NCBI RefSeq assembly: GCF_000820515.1
Contig: NZ_JXDG01000126.1
Coordinates: 1-64,000 of the forward strand
Length of the DNA: 64,000 nt
DNA from: Pseudomonas batumici
GTDB lineage: Bacteria; Pseudomonadota; Gammaproteobacteria; Pseudomonadales; Pseudomonadaceae
Direction: 5' to 3'
Part shown: positions 17,872-27,106 of the stretch, one piece after another
Position numbering within the stretch: the first letter of the stretch is position 1
How the letters are laid out: each line of letters opens with the position of its first letter
Notes under the pieces: model-generated
Databases searched by the model: none
The model's input: only the letters and a program-made list of their open reading frames with translations
Told to the model about the DNA's origin: nothing
Translations under genes and position numbers: made by a program

Positions 17872-18759
17872 TCAAGACTTGTTTGGCCATTGTTGGTAGA
17901 GGGCGAAACAGGCTTCCGCCAGTGCCGAGCGTGGCGCGCCCCGGCGCATGATCAGGCCGAGGCGGGCCAGGGTCCGGGCTTCGGCTATGGGTTGCAGGCG
18001 CAGGTGGTCGCTCAGGGCTTCAAGACCGTCGTGCAGCGGCATGATGGCGCAACACAGGCCGCCGTGGACGGCTTGCAGCAGTTGATGAACGGCATCGGTT
18101 TGCAGCAGCGGTTGCGGGGTCAGGCCACGGCTATGGAAGTTGTGATCGATGGACTGGCGAAAGTGCATGCCGCTGGTGAGCATGCCCAGGGGCAGCTCGA
18201 TCAGCGCCTCCCAGCTCAGGGGCTGGTCGCTGAAACTGAAGAAGCGCCGGTCGTAGAGCAGGCCCATGGGCGTTTCTTCCAGGGCCAGGGCCTCGAAGCG
18301 CTCGGTGTCCAGGCGTTCCAGGTAGGACACGCCGAGGTCCAGGCGGTTGCTCGCCAGCTGTTCGAGGATCTGCTCGGAGCTCAGGGATGAGAGTTCGAAG
18401 CGCAGGTTCGGGTGTTCGCGATGCAGGCGTTGCATCAGCTGCACCGGATCGAAGCTGGACAACGGCACCACGCCCAGGCGCAGGGTGCCGACCAGGTTGC
18501 CGCGACAGGCGGCGGCTTCGGCCTGCAGGCCGTCGTAGGCCGCCAGTACGGTACGGGCCCAGGCCAGCACGCGTTCGCCGGGGGCGGTGAAACCTTCGAA
18601 ACGCTGGCCGCGGTTGACCAGTTGCAGGTCGAGTTCCTCTTCCAGGCTGCGCAGGCGCATGGACAGCGTCGGCTGGGTGATGTGGCAGCGCGCCGCCGCC
18701 TGGCCGAAGTGCCGGGTTTCGTCCAGGGCAATCAGGAATTTCAGCTGCTTGATGTCCAT
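17872..18759 (-). CDS. LysR-family transcriptional regulator
   Basis: 295 residues with an N-terminal winged HTH ('FGQAAARCHITQPTLSMRLRSLEEEL', residues 18-43) and the LysR effector-binding domain (about 90-290). The last codon is 95 bases from the fdhD start and on the same strand, so it may regulate or be co-transcribed with fdhD and the molybdoenzyme. This is inference from position; LysR regulators more often act on divergent genes, and the next gene upstream (yrfG) is on the same strand. Confidence 0.9.
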   Translation of the reverse strand: MDIKQLKFLIALDETRHFGQAAARCHITQPTLSMRLRSLEEELDLQLVNRGQRFEGFTAPGERVLAWARTVLAAYDGLQAEAAACRGNLVGTLRLGVVPLSSFDPVQLMQRLHREHPNLRFELSSLSSEQILEQLASNRLDLGVSYLERLDTERFEALALEETPMGLLYDRRFFSFSDQPLSWEALIELPLGMLTSGMHFRQSIDHNFHSRGLTPQPLLQTDAVHQLLQAVHGGLCCAIMPLHDGLEALSDHLRLQPIAEARTLARLGLIMRRGAPRSALAEACFALYQQWPNKS

Positions 18760-18815
18760 CGTTGCTCCGCGGGCTGTGCAGCGGTGGATTCTAGCGCGCC
18801 CGGCTTCAAGCTTCC

Positions 18816-19481
18816 TTATTCCAGACCTTCGATCAACGTCCGGTAGTCGCCCGTGGCCTCGAACTCCTCGGTGTCCTTGGGCCCCTTGCGGCTGTCCGGC
18901 TGGCTGACCGCCAGCAGGTGCGCCACGCCGAAACGCCGGGCGCTGCGCAGGATCGGCAAGGTGTCGTCGATAAACAGGCTACGGGCCGGATCGAAGCCGA
19001 TATCGGCCTGCAAGGCGTCCCAGAACTGCGGGTCTTCCTTGGCGAAACCGTAGTCATGGGAACTGATCAGCCGTTCGAAATACGGCGCCAGTTCGATCCG
19101 CTCCAGCTTCAATGACAGGGAGTCACGGTGGGCGTTGGTGATCAGGATGACCCGTTTGCCGGCCTTTCGGATGGCCGCCAGAAAGGTATCGGCATCCGGG
19201 CGCAGGGCAATCAGGTGGGCCGTCTCCATTTTCAACTCACGCACCGGCAGCTTCAGCTCGGCGCTCCAGAAGTCCAGGCAGTACCATTTCAACTGGCCCG
19301 CATGGTTCTTGAACAAGGGCATGAGTTCCTGCTCGGCCAGTTCCTGGCTGACACCATGCAGTTCGGCATACCGCTTGGGCAGGTGCTCCATCCAGAAGTG
19401 GTTGTCGTAGTGCAGGTCCAGCAGGGTGCCGTCCATATCCAGCAGAACGGTGTCGATGTCGCGCCAGGGCAATGAGGGCAT
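18816..19481 (-). CDS. yrfG: GMP/IMP nucleotidase (HAD family)
   Basis: 221 residues of the haloacid-dehalogenase phosphatase family. Motif I is 'LLDMDGTLLDL' with the nucleophile Asp, motif II is 'LITNAH', and the acidic motif IV is 'FIDDTLPILRSA'. Length and sequence fit YrfG, a nucleotidase that hydrolyses GMP and IMP. The start at 19481 was chosen because the HAD domain begins there. The longer frame toward 20132 runs antisense to the nudE gene and is a shadow. It is divergent from nudE (90-base gap), and the two probably share a promoter region. Confidence 0.88.
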   Translation of the reverse strand: MPSLPWRDIDTVLLDMDGTLLDLHYDNHFWMEHLPKRYAELHGVSQELAEQELMPLFKNHAGQLKWYCLDFWSAELKLPVRELKMETAHLIALRPDADTFLAAIRKAGKRVILITNAHRDSLSLKLERIELAPYFERLISSHDYGFAKEDPQFWDALQADIGFDPARSLFIDDTLPILRSARRFGVAHLLAVSQPDSRKGPKDTEEFEATGDYRTLIEGLE

Positions 19482-19571
19482 GGGAAACTTCTCGAGCGGT
19501 AAAAAGATAGGAGGCAACAGACAATCGGAAAGCCACGGTATAGTAACCCGTTCACGCCCAGGAGCCGCCCC

Positions 19572-20138
19572 ATGCGCCAGAAACCCACCGTCCTCGCCCG
19601 CGAGATCGTCGCCAGCAGCCGTTTGTTCCGTGTCGAAGAAGTGCAACTGCGCTTTTCCAACGGGGTCGAGCGAACCTACGAGCGTCTGGTCGGCCGGGGC
19701 GCCGGTTATGGGGCGGTGATGATCGTGGCGATGATCGATGCCGAGCATGCCCTGCTGGTGGAGGAGTATTGCGGCGGCACCGACGAGTACGAGCTGTCTC
19801 TGCCCAAGGGCCTGATCGAACCGGGCGAGGACGTGCTGGCGGCGGCCGAGCGTGAACTCAAGGAAGAGGCGGGTTATGGCGCCCGGCAACTGGAGCACCT
19901 GACCGAGCTGTCCTTGTCCCCCGGCTACATGAGCCAGAAGATCCAGGTGGTCCTGGCCAGTGACCTGTATGAGGAGCGCCTGGAAGGCGACGAACCGGAG
20001 CCGATGCGGGTCGATCGTGTCAACCTGCGTGAATTGTCCGGCCTGGTGCAGAACCCGCAGTTCAGCGAGGGGCGTGCGCTGGCGGCGTTGTATCTGGCGC
20101 GAGACCTGTTGACCCAGCGTGGAGTCTTTCAATCGTGA
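19572..20138 (+). CDS. nudE: ADP compounds hydrolase NudE (Nudix)
   Basis: 188 residues with a complete Nudix box from Gly in 'KGLIEPGED' to 'RELKEEAGY' (GX5EX7REUXEEXGU), about residues 83-105. NudE hydrolyses ADP-ribose, AMP-containing dinucleotides and NADH. Its stop overlaps the GTG start of cysQ by four bases. The coupling of a nucleotide-housekeeping hydrolase with a PAP phosphatase is sensible: both clear adenosine phosphates. Confidence 0.92.
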   Translation: MRQKPTVLAREIVASSRLFRVEEVQLRFSNGVERTYERLVGRGAGYGAVMIVAMIDAEHALLVEEYCGGTDEYELSLPKGLIEPGEDVLAAAERELKEEAGYGARQLEHLTELSLSPGYMSQKIQVVLASDLYEERLEGDEPEPMRVDRVNLRELSGLVQNPQFSEGRALAALYLARDLLTQRGVFQS

Positions 20139-20977
20139 GTGAGTTTTTTTCGAATCTGCCGCACCCCTACCTGGCCCCGGTGATCGACCTGGCGCGCCGG
20201 GCCGGCGAGGTCATCCTGCCGTTCTGGCGGGCGAATGTGCAGGTCACGGACAAGGCCGATGCCTCGCCGGTGACCGCCGCCGATATCGCCGCCCATCACC
20301 TGATCCTCGATGGGTTGACGGCGCTGGACCCGAGTATCCCGGTGTTGTCCGAAGAGGACGCCGATATTGCCCTGGCGGTGCGTGCCGGCTGGCAGCGCTG
20401 GTGGCTGGTGGACCCGCTGGACGGCACCAAGGAGTTCATCGCCGGCAGCGAAGAGTTCACGGTGAACATTGCGCTGATCGAGCAGGGGCGGGTGGTCTTC
20501 GGCGTGGTGTCGATGCCGACCAATGGTCGCTGCTATTTTGGCGGCGCCGGCCTGGGTGCATGGCGTGCGGACGTCGACGCGGCGCCGCAGCCGATCCGGG
20601 TACGTGACGTGCCGGCGGCGGGAGAGGCGTTTACCGTGGTCGCCAGTCGTCGGCATTCGAGCCCGGAGCAGGAGAAATTGCTGGCGGGGCTGAGCGACAG
20701 TCTCGGCGAGCTGGCGTTGGCGAATATCGGCAGTTCGCTGAAGTTCTGCCTGTTGGCTGAAGGCGCGGCGGACTTCTATCCGCGCCTGGCGCCAACCTCG
20801 CAGTGGGATACCGCGGCGGCCCAGGGTGTGCTGGAAGGCGCGGGGGGCGAGGTGCTGGAGCTGAGCGGCGAGCGCTTCAGCTATCCGGCGCGGGAGTCGT
20901 TGCTCAATCCGTTTTTCCTGGCGCTACCGGCCAATGCGCAATGGCGTGGGCAATTGCCGGACCTGCTGCGTAGCTGA
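20135..20977 (+). CDS. cysQ: 3'(2'),5'-bisphosphate nucleotidase CysQ
   Basis: 280 residues of the inositol-monophosphatase-like family. Metal-binding motifs are 'LSEEDADI' and 'DPLDGTKEF' and, near the end, 'WDTAAAQGVLEGAGG'. CysQ converts 3'-phosphoadenosine 5'-phosphate to AMP and protects sulfate assimilation. The start is the GTG at 20135, overlapping the nudE stop (GTGA). A REP pair follows the stop. Confidence 0.93.
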   Translation: MSEFFSNLPHPYLAPVIDLARRAGEVILPFWRANVQVTDKADASPVTAADIAAHHLILDGLTALDPSIPVLSEEDADIALAVRAGWQRWWLVDPLDGTKEFIAGSEEFTVNIALIEQGRVVFGVVSMPTNGRCYFGGAGLGAWRADVDAAPQPIRVRDVPAAGEAFTVVASRRHSSPEQEKLLAGLSDSLGELALANIGSSLKFCLLAEGAADFYPRLAPTSQWDTAAAQGVLEGAGGEVLELSGERFSYPARESLLNPFFLALPANAQWRGQLPDLLRS

Positions 20978-20992
20978 AAACGCCACGACCCC

Positions 20993-21076
20993 TGTAGGAG
21001 CCAGCTTGCTGGCGATGAGGCCCCTGAGTCTTGCGTCGCCTAAACGGACGCCATCGCCAGCAAGCCGGCTCCCACA
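20993..21076. repeat. REP pair (inverted)
   Basis: TGTAGGAGCCAGCTTGCTGG (from about 20993) and inverted CCAGCAAGCCGGCTCCCACA (to 21076). It lies between the convergent cysQ and thioesterase genes. Confidence 0.85.
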
Positions 21077-21089
21077 GATAACCGCGTTG

Positions 21090-21545
21090 TCAGCGGTGCA
21101 GTACGTATTGCCCGCTGAAGCGCACCGCTGCTTCTTCACTGCCCGCATTCACCACCCGCGTCTCGAGGGTCAGCCGCGCCCGGCCATAGCGCTGGTAAGT
21201 CGCCAGGAATTTTTTCCAGACCTTCTCCTCCGGCGCATCGCAGATCGCCTGGGCATCCCCGGTCACCGGCAACGGATAATCGATCCGACCTTCCTGGATC
21301 ACGATATGCCCATCCACGATGCCGGCCTCGCGCTGGCTCAGGTGCAACCAGCCCCAGCCGGCCAGTACCGCGCCGCAATAGAGACTGCCGCCGAACATGG
21401 TGCTCTTGTGGTTGACGTTGGGCTCCAGCGGCAGGTGCAGGCGCAACTGCCCGGCCTGCCAGTCGAGGACCTTGAGGCCCATGTCGCGGGTAAGCGGAAT
21501 GTCCTGATGGAGGACGGATTCCAGGTAACGACTGTCGCGGTTCAT
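21090..21545 (-). CDS. YiiD C-terminal-domain-type thioesterase
   Basis: 151 residues of the hotdog-fold family named after the C-terminal domain of E. coli YiiD (FabY-like acetyltransferase-thioesterase). 'NHKSTMFGGSLYCGAVLAGWGW' is the characteristic central helix region. It has no N-terminal acetyltransferase domain, so it is a stand-alone hotdog protein. It is 22 bases from the start of dctD's reading direction end and on the same strand, but a functional link with dctBD is not expected. A role in thioester hydrolysis is inferred. Confidence 0.78.
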   Translation of the reverse strand: MNRDSRYLESVLHQDIPLTRDMGLKVLDWQAGQLRLHLPLEPNVNHKSTMFGGSLYCGAVLAGWGWLHLSQREAGIVDGHIVIQEGRIDYPLPVTGDAQAICDAPEEKVWKKFLATYQRYGRARLTLETRVVNAGSEEAAVRFSGQYVLHR

Positions 21546-21567
21546 GCACTGACCTCTTGGGTGTGAT

Positions 21568-22959
21568 TCATTCGAGTTCGTCGCTGGCGGCGCTGCCGAC
21601 GCTGTCGAAACTCAAACCGTGTTTGCGCAGCTTGTCGTGCAGGGTCTTGCGCGGAATGCCCAGGGCTTCGGCGAGGCTGCGCAACGAGCCGTGGGAACGC
21701 GCCAGTTCGGCGGCGATCAGGGATTTCTCGAAGTGCTCCACCTGCTCGCTCAAACTCGTGCCCGGGTGCCCGGCAATGCTCGCATCGAGATGTTCTGGGG
21801 GGTTGTTGTCCAGGGCCAGTTCCAGGCCGAGGGCAAAACGCTCCGCGGCATTTTGCAGTTCGCGGACATTGCCCGGCCAGGTATGCCGCAACAGCAGGCC
21901 ACGCTGCGCCGGCTGCAGGGTATGGGGCGGCAGGCCGTGGCGGGCGCTGGCTTCGTCGGCGAAGTGCTGGAACAGGATCAGGGCGTCTTCGCCGCGTTCG
22001 CGCAGCGGTGGAATCCGCAGCGGCGCGACGTTCAGGCGGTAATACAGGTCGGCGCGGAAGCGCCCCTGGTCGGCGGCCTGGCGCAGGTCTTCCTTGGTGG
22101 CGGCGATGATCCGGATATCCAGGGGGATCTGCTGGTTGCCGCCGAGGCGTTCGACCACCCGTTCCTGCAACAACCGCAACAGCTTGACCTGCACGTCCAG
22201 GCTCATGCTCTCGATTTCGTCGAGGAACAGGGTGCCGCCGTTGGCGAATTCGAACTTGCCGATCCGGCGTTTCTGCGCCCCGGTAAAGGCCCCCGGTTCA
22301 TGGCCGAACAGTTCGCTTTCCACCACCGACTCGGCCAATGCCCCGGCGTTGATCGCCACGAAGGGGCCGTTGCGGCGGCTCGACAGGTCGTGCAGCGCAC
22401 GGGCCACGACTTCCTTGCCGGCGCCGGTTTCACCGAGGATCAAGACATCGGCCCGGGTCGCCGCCAGGGCGCCGATCTGTTCGCGCAGGCGCAGCATCTG
22501 CGGTGAGTGCCCGACCAGTCGCGCACTGAGCTGCTGGCGGTCGCTCAGGGCCAGGCGCAGGCTGCGATTGTCCAGCACCAGGCGGCGCCAGGCCAGGGCC
22601 CGGCGCACGCTGTCGAGCAGTGCATCGCTGGCGAAGGGTTTCTCCAGGAAATCATAGGCCCCGGCGCGCATGGCCTGTACGGCCAGGGGCACATCGCCGT
22701 GACCGGTGATCAGCAGCACCGGCAGTTCCGGGTCCTGGTCATGCAGCTCCTTGAGCAGCTCCAGGCCGTCCATGCCCGGCATGCGGATGTCGCTGACGAC
22801 GACCCCTGGCCAGTCGCGCTCGATCTGCGCGGCCAGGCCCTGGGCCTCGGCCAGCGGCAGGATCTTCAGGCCGGCCAGGTCCAGGGTCTGGCTCAGGGCC
22901 TGGCGCAAGTGGGGATCGTCGTCGATCAGCACCACCTGGATCTGGTGGTCGATTTTCAT
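21568..22959 (-). CDS. dctD: Sigma-54-dependent response regulator DctD
   Basis: 463 residues. The receiver domain (1-120) has phosphoacceptor Asp57 in 'VVVSDIRMPGMDG'. The AAA+ sigma-54 activator domain (about 148-375) has Walker A 'GETGAGKE' and the sigma-54 contact loop 'GAFTGA'. A Fis-type HTH is at the end ('LAEALGIPRKTLHDKLRKHG'). With DctB it activates C4-dicarboxylate uptake genes from -24/-12 promoters in response to succinate, fumarate or malate. Its ATG overlaps the dctB stop (ATGA). The transporter gene is not in this window. Confidence 0.92.
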   Translation of the reverse strand: MKIDHQIQVVLIDDDPHLRQALSQTLDLAGLKILPLAEAQGLAAQIERDWPGVVVSDIRMPGMDGLELLKELHDQDPELPVLLITGHGDVPLAVQAMRAGAYDFLEKPFASDALLDSVRRALAWRRLVLDNRSLRLALSDRQQLSARLVGHSPQMLRLREQIGALAATRADVLILGETGAGKEVVARALHDLSSRRNGPFVAINAGALAESVVESELFGHEPGAFTGAQKRRIGKFEFANGGTLFLDEIESMSLDVQVKLLRLLQERVVERLGGNQQIPLDIRIIAATKEDLRQAADQGRFRADLYYRLNVAPLRIPPLRERGEDALILFQHFADEASARHGLPPHTLQPAQRGLLLRHTWPGNVRELQNAAERFALGLELALDNNPPEHLDASIAGHPGTSLSEQVEHFEKSLIAAELARSHGSLRSLAEALGIPRKTLHDKLRKHGLSFDSVGSAASDELE

Positions 22960-24770
22960 ACACTCGAGTCCTCGGGAGGTTGCAAGCTGACCCCGGGTGC
23001 GCCGGCGCGCATCCGCAGGGTGATCAAGGCGCCGCCTTCGCGGTCGTTGGCGAACAACAGCTCGCCGCCGAAGGCGCGCATCAACGAATCGCAGATCGCC
23101 AGGCCCAGGCCCAGCCCTTGAGTCCGTGTCTTGGTGGTGTAGAACGGTTCGCCGGCGCGGTCCAGGGCCTCCAGGCAGAAGCCCGGGCCGTTGTCGCGAA
23201 TCGTCAGGCTGATGCCCTGTTCGGAGGATTGGGCACTCAACCAGAGTTTACGCGGCGGACCCTTTTCGGTCAGGGCGTCGAGGGCGTTCGCCAGCAGGTT
23301 GCCGAGCACCTGGCGCAGACGGGTTTCGCCGGCCTGGACCCACAAGGTGGCCGCCGGCAGGTCGCGGATCAGTTCGACTTCCATGGCCCGCCGGCGCTTG
23401 GCCAGCAAGGCCAGGGCATCGTCCAGGGCCGGTTGCAGGGCCACGCTTTCCGGGGCGTGCCGGTCGCGCCGGGCGAAGGCGCGCAGGTGGGCAATGATCG
23501 AGGCCATGCGCCCGGTCAGTTCGCTGATCAGCTTGAGGTTGCCGCGGGCGTCGTCGGTGCGCTGGTGGTCGAGCAGCACCTCGGCGTTTTCCGCGTAGCT
23601 GCGGATGGCCGCCAGCGGCTGGTTGAGTTCGTGGCTGATGCTCGCCGACATGGTGCCCAGGGCCGAGAGCTTGCCGGCCTGGACCAGGTCATCCTGGGCG
23701 CGCACCAGTTCCTGCTGGGCCTGTTCGCGTTCCAGTACTTCCTGCTTGAGGCGTCGGTTGAGGCCCTCCAGGTCGCTGGTGCGTTCGGCCACGCGCATTT
23801 CCAGTTCGCGCCGGGTCTTGGCCTCGAAGGCGATCCGATCCAGGTAATGGCGGCGCCGCTGCATCATCAGGCCGAGCAGCAGCATCAGCACCAGCAGGGC
23901 GGCGCCGCCGACCGCGACGACGGTCCGTACCGGGCGGTCGACCAGGGTCCGTGGTGCCAGGATGCTCACGTTCCAACCGGTTTCCTCGATCTGCTGGGTC
24001 TGGGTCAGCCAGGCATCGGGATTGAGGAGCAAGGGCTGGGGATTGCGGGTCGGGTAGGGTTGCACGGCGGTGATCGCGTTGCGCTCCTGTTCGCTCAGGA
24101 CGCGGGTCGAGCGGAAACGCCATTCCGGGTGCGAGGTGAGAATGACCACGCCGTTGTGGTCGGTCATCATCAACTGTTCCGGCGTCTTGCCCCAGAGGCT
24201 TTCGGTGCGGTCCAGATCGACCTTGACCACCAGCACCCCGATGATCTTTTGCCCTTCGCGCACGGCCGCGGCAAAGAAGTAGCCGCGCTTGCCCGAGGTG
24301 GTGCCCAGGCCGAAGAAGCGCCCCAGGCGCCCGGCCATGGCTTCGGTGAAGTAGGGGCGGAAGGCGAAGTTGCGATTGACGAAACTGTCGTGCTTGTCCC
24401 AGTTGGAGGCCGCCAGGGTCTTGCCGCTGGTGTCCATCAGGTACATGACTTCGGCACCGGTCTGGGCGCAGATGCCTTGCAGCAGGCTGTTGGCATGGCT
24501 CAGGCGCAGGCTTTGCCCCGGCTCTGCCAAGGCGTCACGCAGGGCCGGCAGTTCGCCGAGGATCTGCGGCAGGACTTCATAGCGGTGCAGGGTGCCCAGC
24601 AGGTTGGCGACATAGAGGTCGAGGGTCTGGCGGTTCTGGCTGACCAGTTCGTTGCGGTAGTAACGCTCGGCCAGGTGTTCCAGCGGCCACAGCAGCGGGG
24701 CCAGGCACAGGAACAGCAGGGCGAGGCTGCGCCAGCGGGGTCTGCGGGGAAGGGTGGGGCTCGTGATCAT
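22956..24770 (-). CDS. dctB: C4-dicarboxylate sensor histidine kinase DctB
   Basis: 604 residues. Transmembrane helices at about 15-33 and 283-303 flank a periplasmic double-Cache sensor domain of some 250 residues. A coiled-coil linker (about 315-365) follows, then a HisKA domain with His380 in 'ASISHELNQPLAA' and a HATPase domain with 'DNGPGF' and 'GLGLAIC'. This is the usual DctB layout for periplasmic sensing of C4-dicarboxylates and phosphorylation of DctD. It forms one unit with dctD by a four-base overlap. It starts 38 bases beyond the rmlD stop, so read-through from the rml operon is possible. Confidence 0.92.
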   Translation of the reverse strand: MITSPTLPRRPRWRSLALLFLCLAPLLWPLEHLAERYYRNELVSQNRQTLDLYVANLLGTLHRYEVLPQILGELPALRDALAEPGQSLRLSHANSLLQGICAQTGAEVMYLMDTSGKTLAASNWDKHDSFVNRNFAFRPYFTEAMAGRLGRFFGLGTTSGKRGYFFAAAVREGQKIIGVLVVKVDLDRTESLWGKTPEQLMMTDHNGVVILTSHPEWRFRSTRVLSEQERNAITAVQPYPTRNPQPLLLNPDAWLTQTQQIEETGWNVSILAPRTLVDRPVRTVVAVGGAALLVLMLLLGLMMQRRRHYLDRIAFEAKTRRELEMRVAERTSDLEGLNRRLKQEVLEREQAQQELVRAQDDLVQAGKLSALGTMSASISHELNQPLAAIRSYAENAEVLLDHQRTDDARGNLKLISELTGRMASIIAHLRAFARRDRHAPESVALQPALDDALALLAKRRRAMEVELIRDLPAATLWVQAGETRLRQVLGNLLANALDALTEKGPPRKLWLSAQSSEQGISLTIRDNGPGFCLEALDRAGEPFYTTKTRTQGLGLGLAICDSLMRAFGGELLFANDREGGALITLRMRAGAPGVSLQPPEDSSV

Positions 24771-24807
24771 GAAGAGAATGCGCCGGTAGGGTCCGACGCA
24801 TTATGTC

Positions 24808-25692
24808 TCAGCCCTGCTCCGCAAGACACTCGCGTAATGCGGTGCGCCAGTCGGGTTGGGCAACTTGCCATTCGCGCAACAGGCGGCTGCAATCCAGGCG
24901 CGAGTTCAACGGCCGGGTGGCGGGCGTCGGGTAGGCGCTGGACGGAATGGCTTCGAGCAGGGCGCAGGGCTTGTCCAGGGCCAGCAATTGCTCGCCGATG
25001 GCCTGGGCGAAGCCGAACCAGGAGGTTTCCCCGCGGGCGGTCAGGTGGTAGGTGCCCCAGGCCCCGGCATGGCCGGCCTGCCAGCGCTCGATCAGGGCGC
25101 GAGTGCTAGTGGCGATGGTGCCGGCCCAGGTGGGCGCGCCGATCTGGTCGGCGACGATGCGCAGCTCCGGCTTTTCCTGCAGCAGCCGTTGCATGGTCAG
25201 CAGGAAATTACGCCCGTGATTGGAGTAGACCCAACTGGTACGCAGGATCAGGTGCTGGCCCTTGGCTGCGGCGATGGCCCGCTCTCCGGCCAGCTTGCTG
25301 TTGCCGTAGACGCTCAGGGGGTTGGTCGGGTCGTCTTCGGTGTAGGGCGTGTCCTTGCTGCCATCGAACACGTAGTCGGTGGAGTAGTGGATCAGCGGGA
25401 CGCCCAGCTCGGCGGCTTCCTGGGCGAAGATGCCCGGTGCCGTGGCGTTGATGGCGAACGCCAGTTCCGTTTCGCTTTCGGCCTGGTCGACGGCGGTGTA
25501 GGCCGCCGCGTTGATGATCAGGTCGGGGCGCTGGGTCCGGACTTGTTGGCGAATCTGTTCCGGGTGCGTCAGGTCGAGCTGGTCGCGCCCCAGGACGATC
25601 AGCTCGCCCAGGTCCGCGAGCTGCTGTTGCAGCGCGCGGGAAACCTGGCCGTGCTGGCCACTGATGAGGATTTTCAGGGCAGGGGTAGTCAT
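24808..25692 (-). CDS. rmlD: dTDP-4-dehydrorhamnose reductase
   Basis: 294 residues of the extended short-chain dehydrogenase family. The NAD(P)-binding site 'SGQHGQVSRAL' (a GxxGxxG variant) and the catalytic 'YGNSKLAGE' (YxxxK) are clear, with 'STDYVFDG' before it. The enzyme performs the last step of dTDP-L-rhamnose synthesis for lipopolysaccharide, rhamnolipids or exopolysaccharide. It starts at ATG 25692, overlapping the rmlC stop by four bases. An upstream extension to 25947 is antisense-type padding inside rmlC and is rejected. It is last in the rmlBACD operon. Confidence 0.93.
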   Translation of the reverse strand: MTTPALKILISGQHGQVSRALQQQLADLGELIVLGRDQLDLTHPEQIRQQVRTQRPDLIINAAAYTAVDQAESETELAFAINATAPGIFAQEAAELGVPLIHYSTDYVFDGSKDTPYTEDDPTNPLSVYGNSKLAGERAIAAAKGQHLILRTSWVYSNHGRNFLLTMQRLLQEKPELRIVADQIGAPTWAGTIATSTRALIERWQAGHAGAWGTYHLTARGETSWFGFAQAIGEQLLALDKPCALLEAIPSSAYPTPATRPLNSRLDCSRLLREWQVAQPDWRTALRECLAEQG

Positions 25693-26234
25693 TCGAACAG
25701 ATCGGCCTCGTGCAGGGATTTGCCGTTCAGATCCTTGGCCGACAGTTGTGGAACGCCATCGAACTCCCAGTCGATGGCCAGGGTTGGATCGTCCCAGCGA
25801 ATGCAGCGTTCGGCGCTGGGGGTGTAGTAGTCGGTGGTCTTGTAGAGGAACTCGGCGGATTCGCTGAGGACCACGAAGCCGTGGGCGAAGCCCTCGGGTA
25901 CCCACAGTTGGCGGTTGTTTTCGGCGGACAGGCGCACCGCCACCCACTGGCCAAAGTGTGCCGAGCTGCGGCGAATGTCCACGGCCACGTCCAGCACTTC
26001 ACCGGCAATCACCCGCACCAGCTTGCCCTGGGTGTTTTCCAGCTGGTAGTGCAGGCCGCGCAAGACACCTTGCTGCGAGCGCGAGTGGTTGTCCTGGACG
26101 AACGGCACGTCGAGCCCGGTGGCTGCCTGGAAGGCCCGGGCATTGAAACTTTCATAGAAAAAGCCGCGCTCGTCGCCAAAGACCTTGGGTTCGAGGATCA
26201 GCACGCCCGGCAGGCGTGTCGGCGTTGCCTTCAT
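25689..26234 (-). CDS. rmlC: dTDP-4-dehydrorhamnose 3,5-epimerase
   Basis: 181 residues with the cupin fold of RmlC. 'VLRGLHYQ' holds the catalytic His, and 'VWVPEGFAHGFVVLSE'-type sequence and 'IRWDDPTLAIDW' near the end match the family. It converts dTDP-4-keto-6-deoxyglucose to the L-lyxo isomer. The ATG at 26234 overlaps the rmlA stop by one base (TGATG); a TTG three bases before is unlikely. Confidence 0.94.
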   Translation of the reverse strand: MKATPTRLPGVLILEPKVFGDERGFFYESFNARAFQAATGLDVPFVQDNHSRSQQGVLRGLHYQLENTQGKLVRVIAGEVLDVAVDIRRSSAHFGQWVAVRLSAENNRQLWVPEGFAHGFVVLSESAEFLYKTTDYYTPSAERCIRWDDPTLAIDWEFDGVPQLSAKDLNGKSLHEADLFE

Positions 26235-27106
26235 CAATGCTCTCCCGCGATGGTAAACAGGTATTGTCCATAACCCGTCTTGCCGAAGTATTTGGCCCGC
26301 TCCAGCAGATATTCACGGTCGATCCAGCCGTTCTGGTAGGCGATCTCTTCCAGGCAGGCGACTTTCAGGCCCTGGCGGTGTTCGATGGTCTGCACGTACT
26401 GGGACGCTTCCAGCAGGCTGTCGTGGGTCCCGGTATCAAGCCAGGCAAAGCCGCGTCCGAAGCGTTCGACCTGCAGGTCGCCGCGCTTGAGGTAGGCGTT
26501 GTTGACGTCGGTGATTTCCAGCTCGCCGCGGGGCGAGGGCTTGACCGACTTGGCAATCTGGATGACATCGTTGTCGTAGAAATACAGCCCGGTTACCGCA
26601 TAGCTGGATTTCGGCTTGGCCGGTTTTTCTTCGATGGAGAGTGCACGACCTTCGCTGTCGAAATCGATGACGCCGAAACGTTCCGGGTCCTTGACCCAGT
26701 AGCCGAAGACCGTCGCACCGCTCGACCGTTGCGCGGCGTGTTTCAACTGATCGCCGAAATGCTGGCCGTGGAAGATGTTGTCGCCCAGGATCAGGCACAC
26801 CGGATCGTCGCCGATGAAGTCTTCGCCGATCAGGAAAGCCTGGGCCAGACCGTCCGGAGACGGTTGCTCGGCGTAGCTGAAGTGCACCCCGAACTGGCTG
26901 CCATCACCCAGCAGGTTGCGGTACTGCGGCAGGTCCTGGGGGGTGGAGATCACCAGGATTTCACGGATACCGGCCAGCATCAGCACCGAGATCGGGTAGT
27001 AGATCATCGGTTTGTCGTAGATCGGCAGCAGTTGCTTGGAAACGCCGAGGGTAATCGGGTGAAGCCGGGTGCCGGACCCACCGGCCAGGACAATACCTTT
27101 CATCAT
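26234..27106 (-). CDS. rmlA: Glucose-1-phosphate thymidylyltransferase
   Basis: 290 residues. The nucleotidyltransferase signature 'GGSGTRLHPIT' is at residues 10-20, with 'EEKPAKPKS' and 'WLDTGTHDSLLEA' further on. It makes dTDP-glucose from glucose-1-phosphate and dTTP, the first step of the rhamnose pathway. Its start overlaps the rmlB stop, and two adjacent ATGs (27106 and 27103) are possible starts. RmlA is usually feedback-inhibited by dTDP-rhamnose. Confidence 0.95.
   Translation of the reverse strand: MMKGIVLAGGSGTRLHPITLGVSKQLLPIYDKPMIYYPISVLMLAGIREILVISTPQDLPQYRNLLGDGSQFGVHFSYAEQPSPDGLAQAFLIGEDFIGDDPVCLILGDNIFHGQHFGDQLKHAAQRSSGATVFGYWVKDPERFGVIDFDSEGRALSIEEKPAKPKSSYAVTGLYFYDNDVIQIAKSVKPSPRGELEITDVNNAYLKRGDLQVERFGRGFAWLDTGTHDSLLEASQYVQTIEHRQGLKVACLEEIAYQNGWIDREYLLERAKYFGKTGYGQYLFTIAGEH

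Noticed and set aside
19482..20132. N-terminal extension of the yrfG frame to about 20132
   Set aside because: It runs antisense to the NudE gene and has no coding character; the HAD domain starts at 19481.
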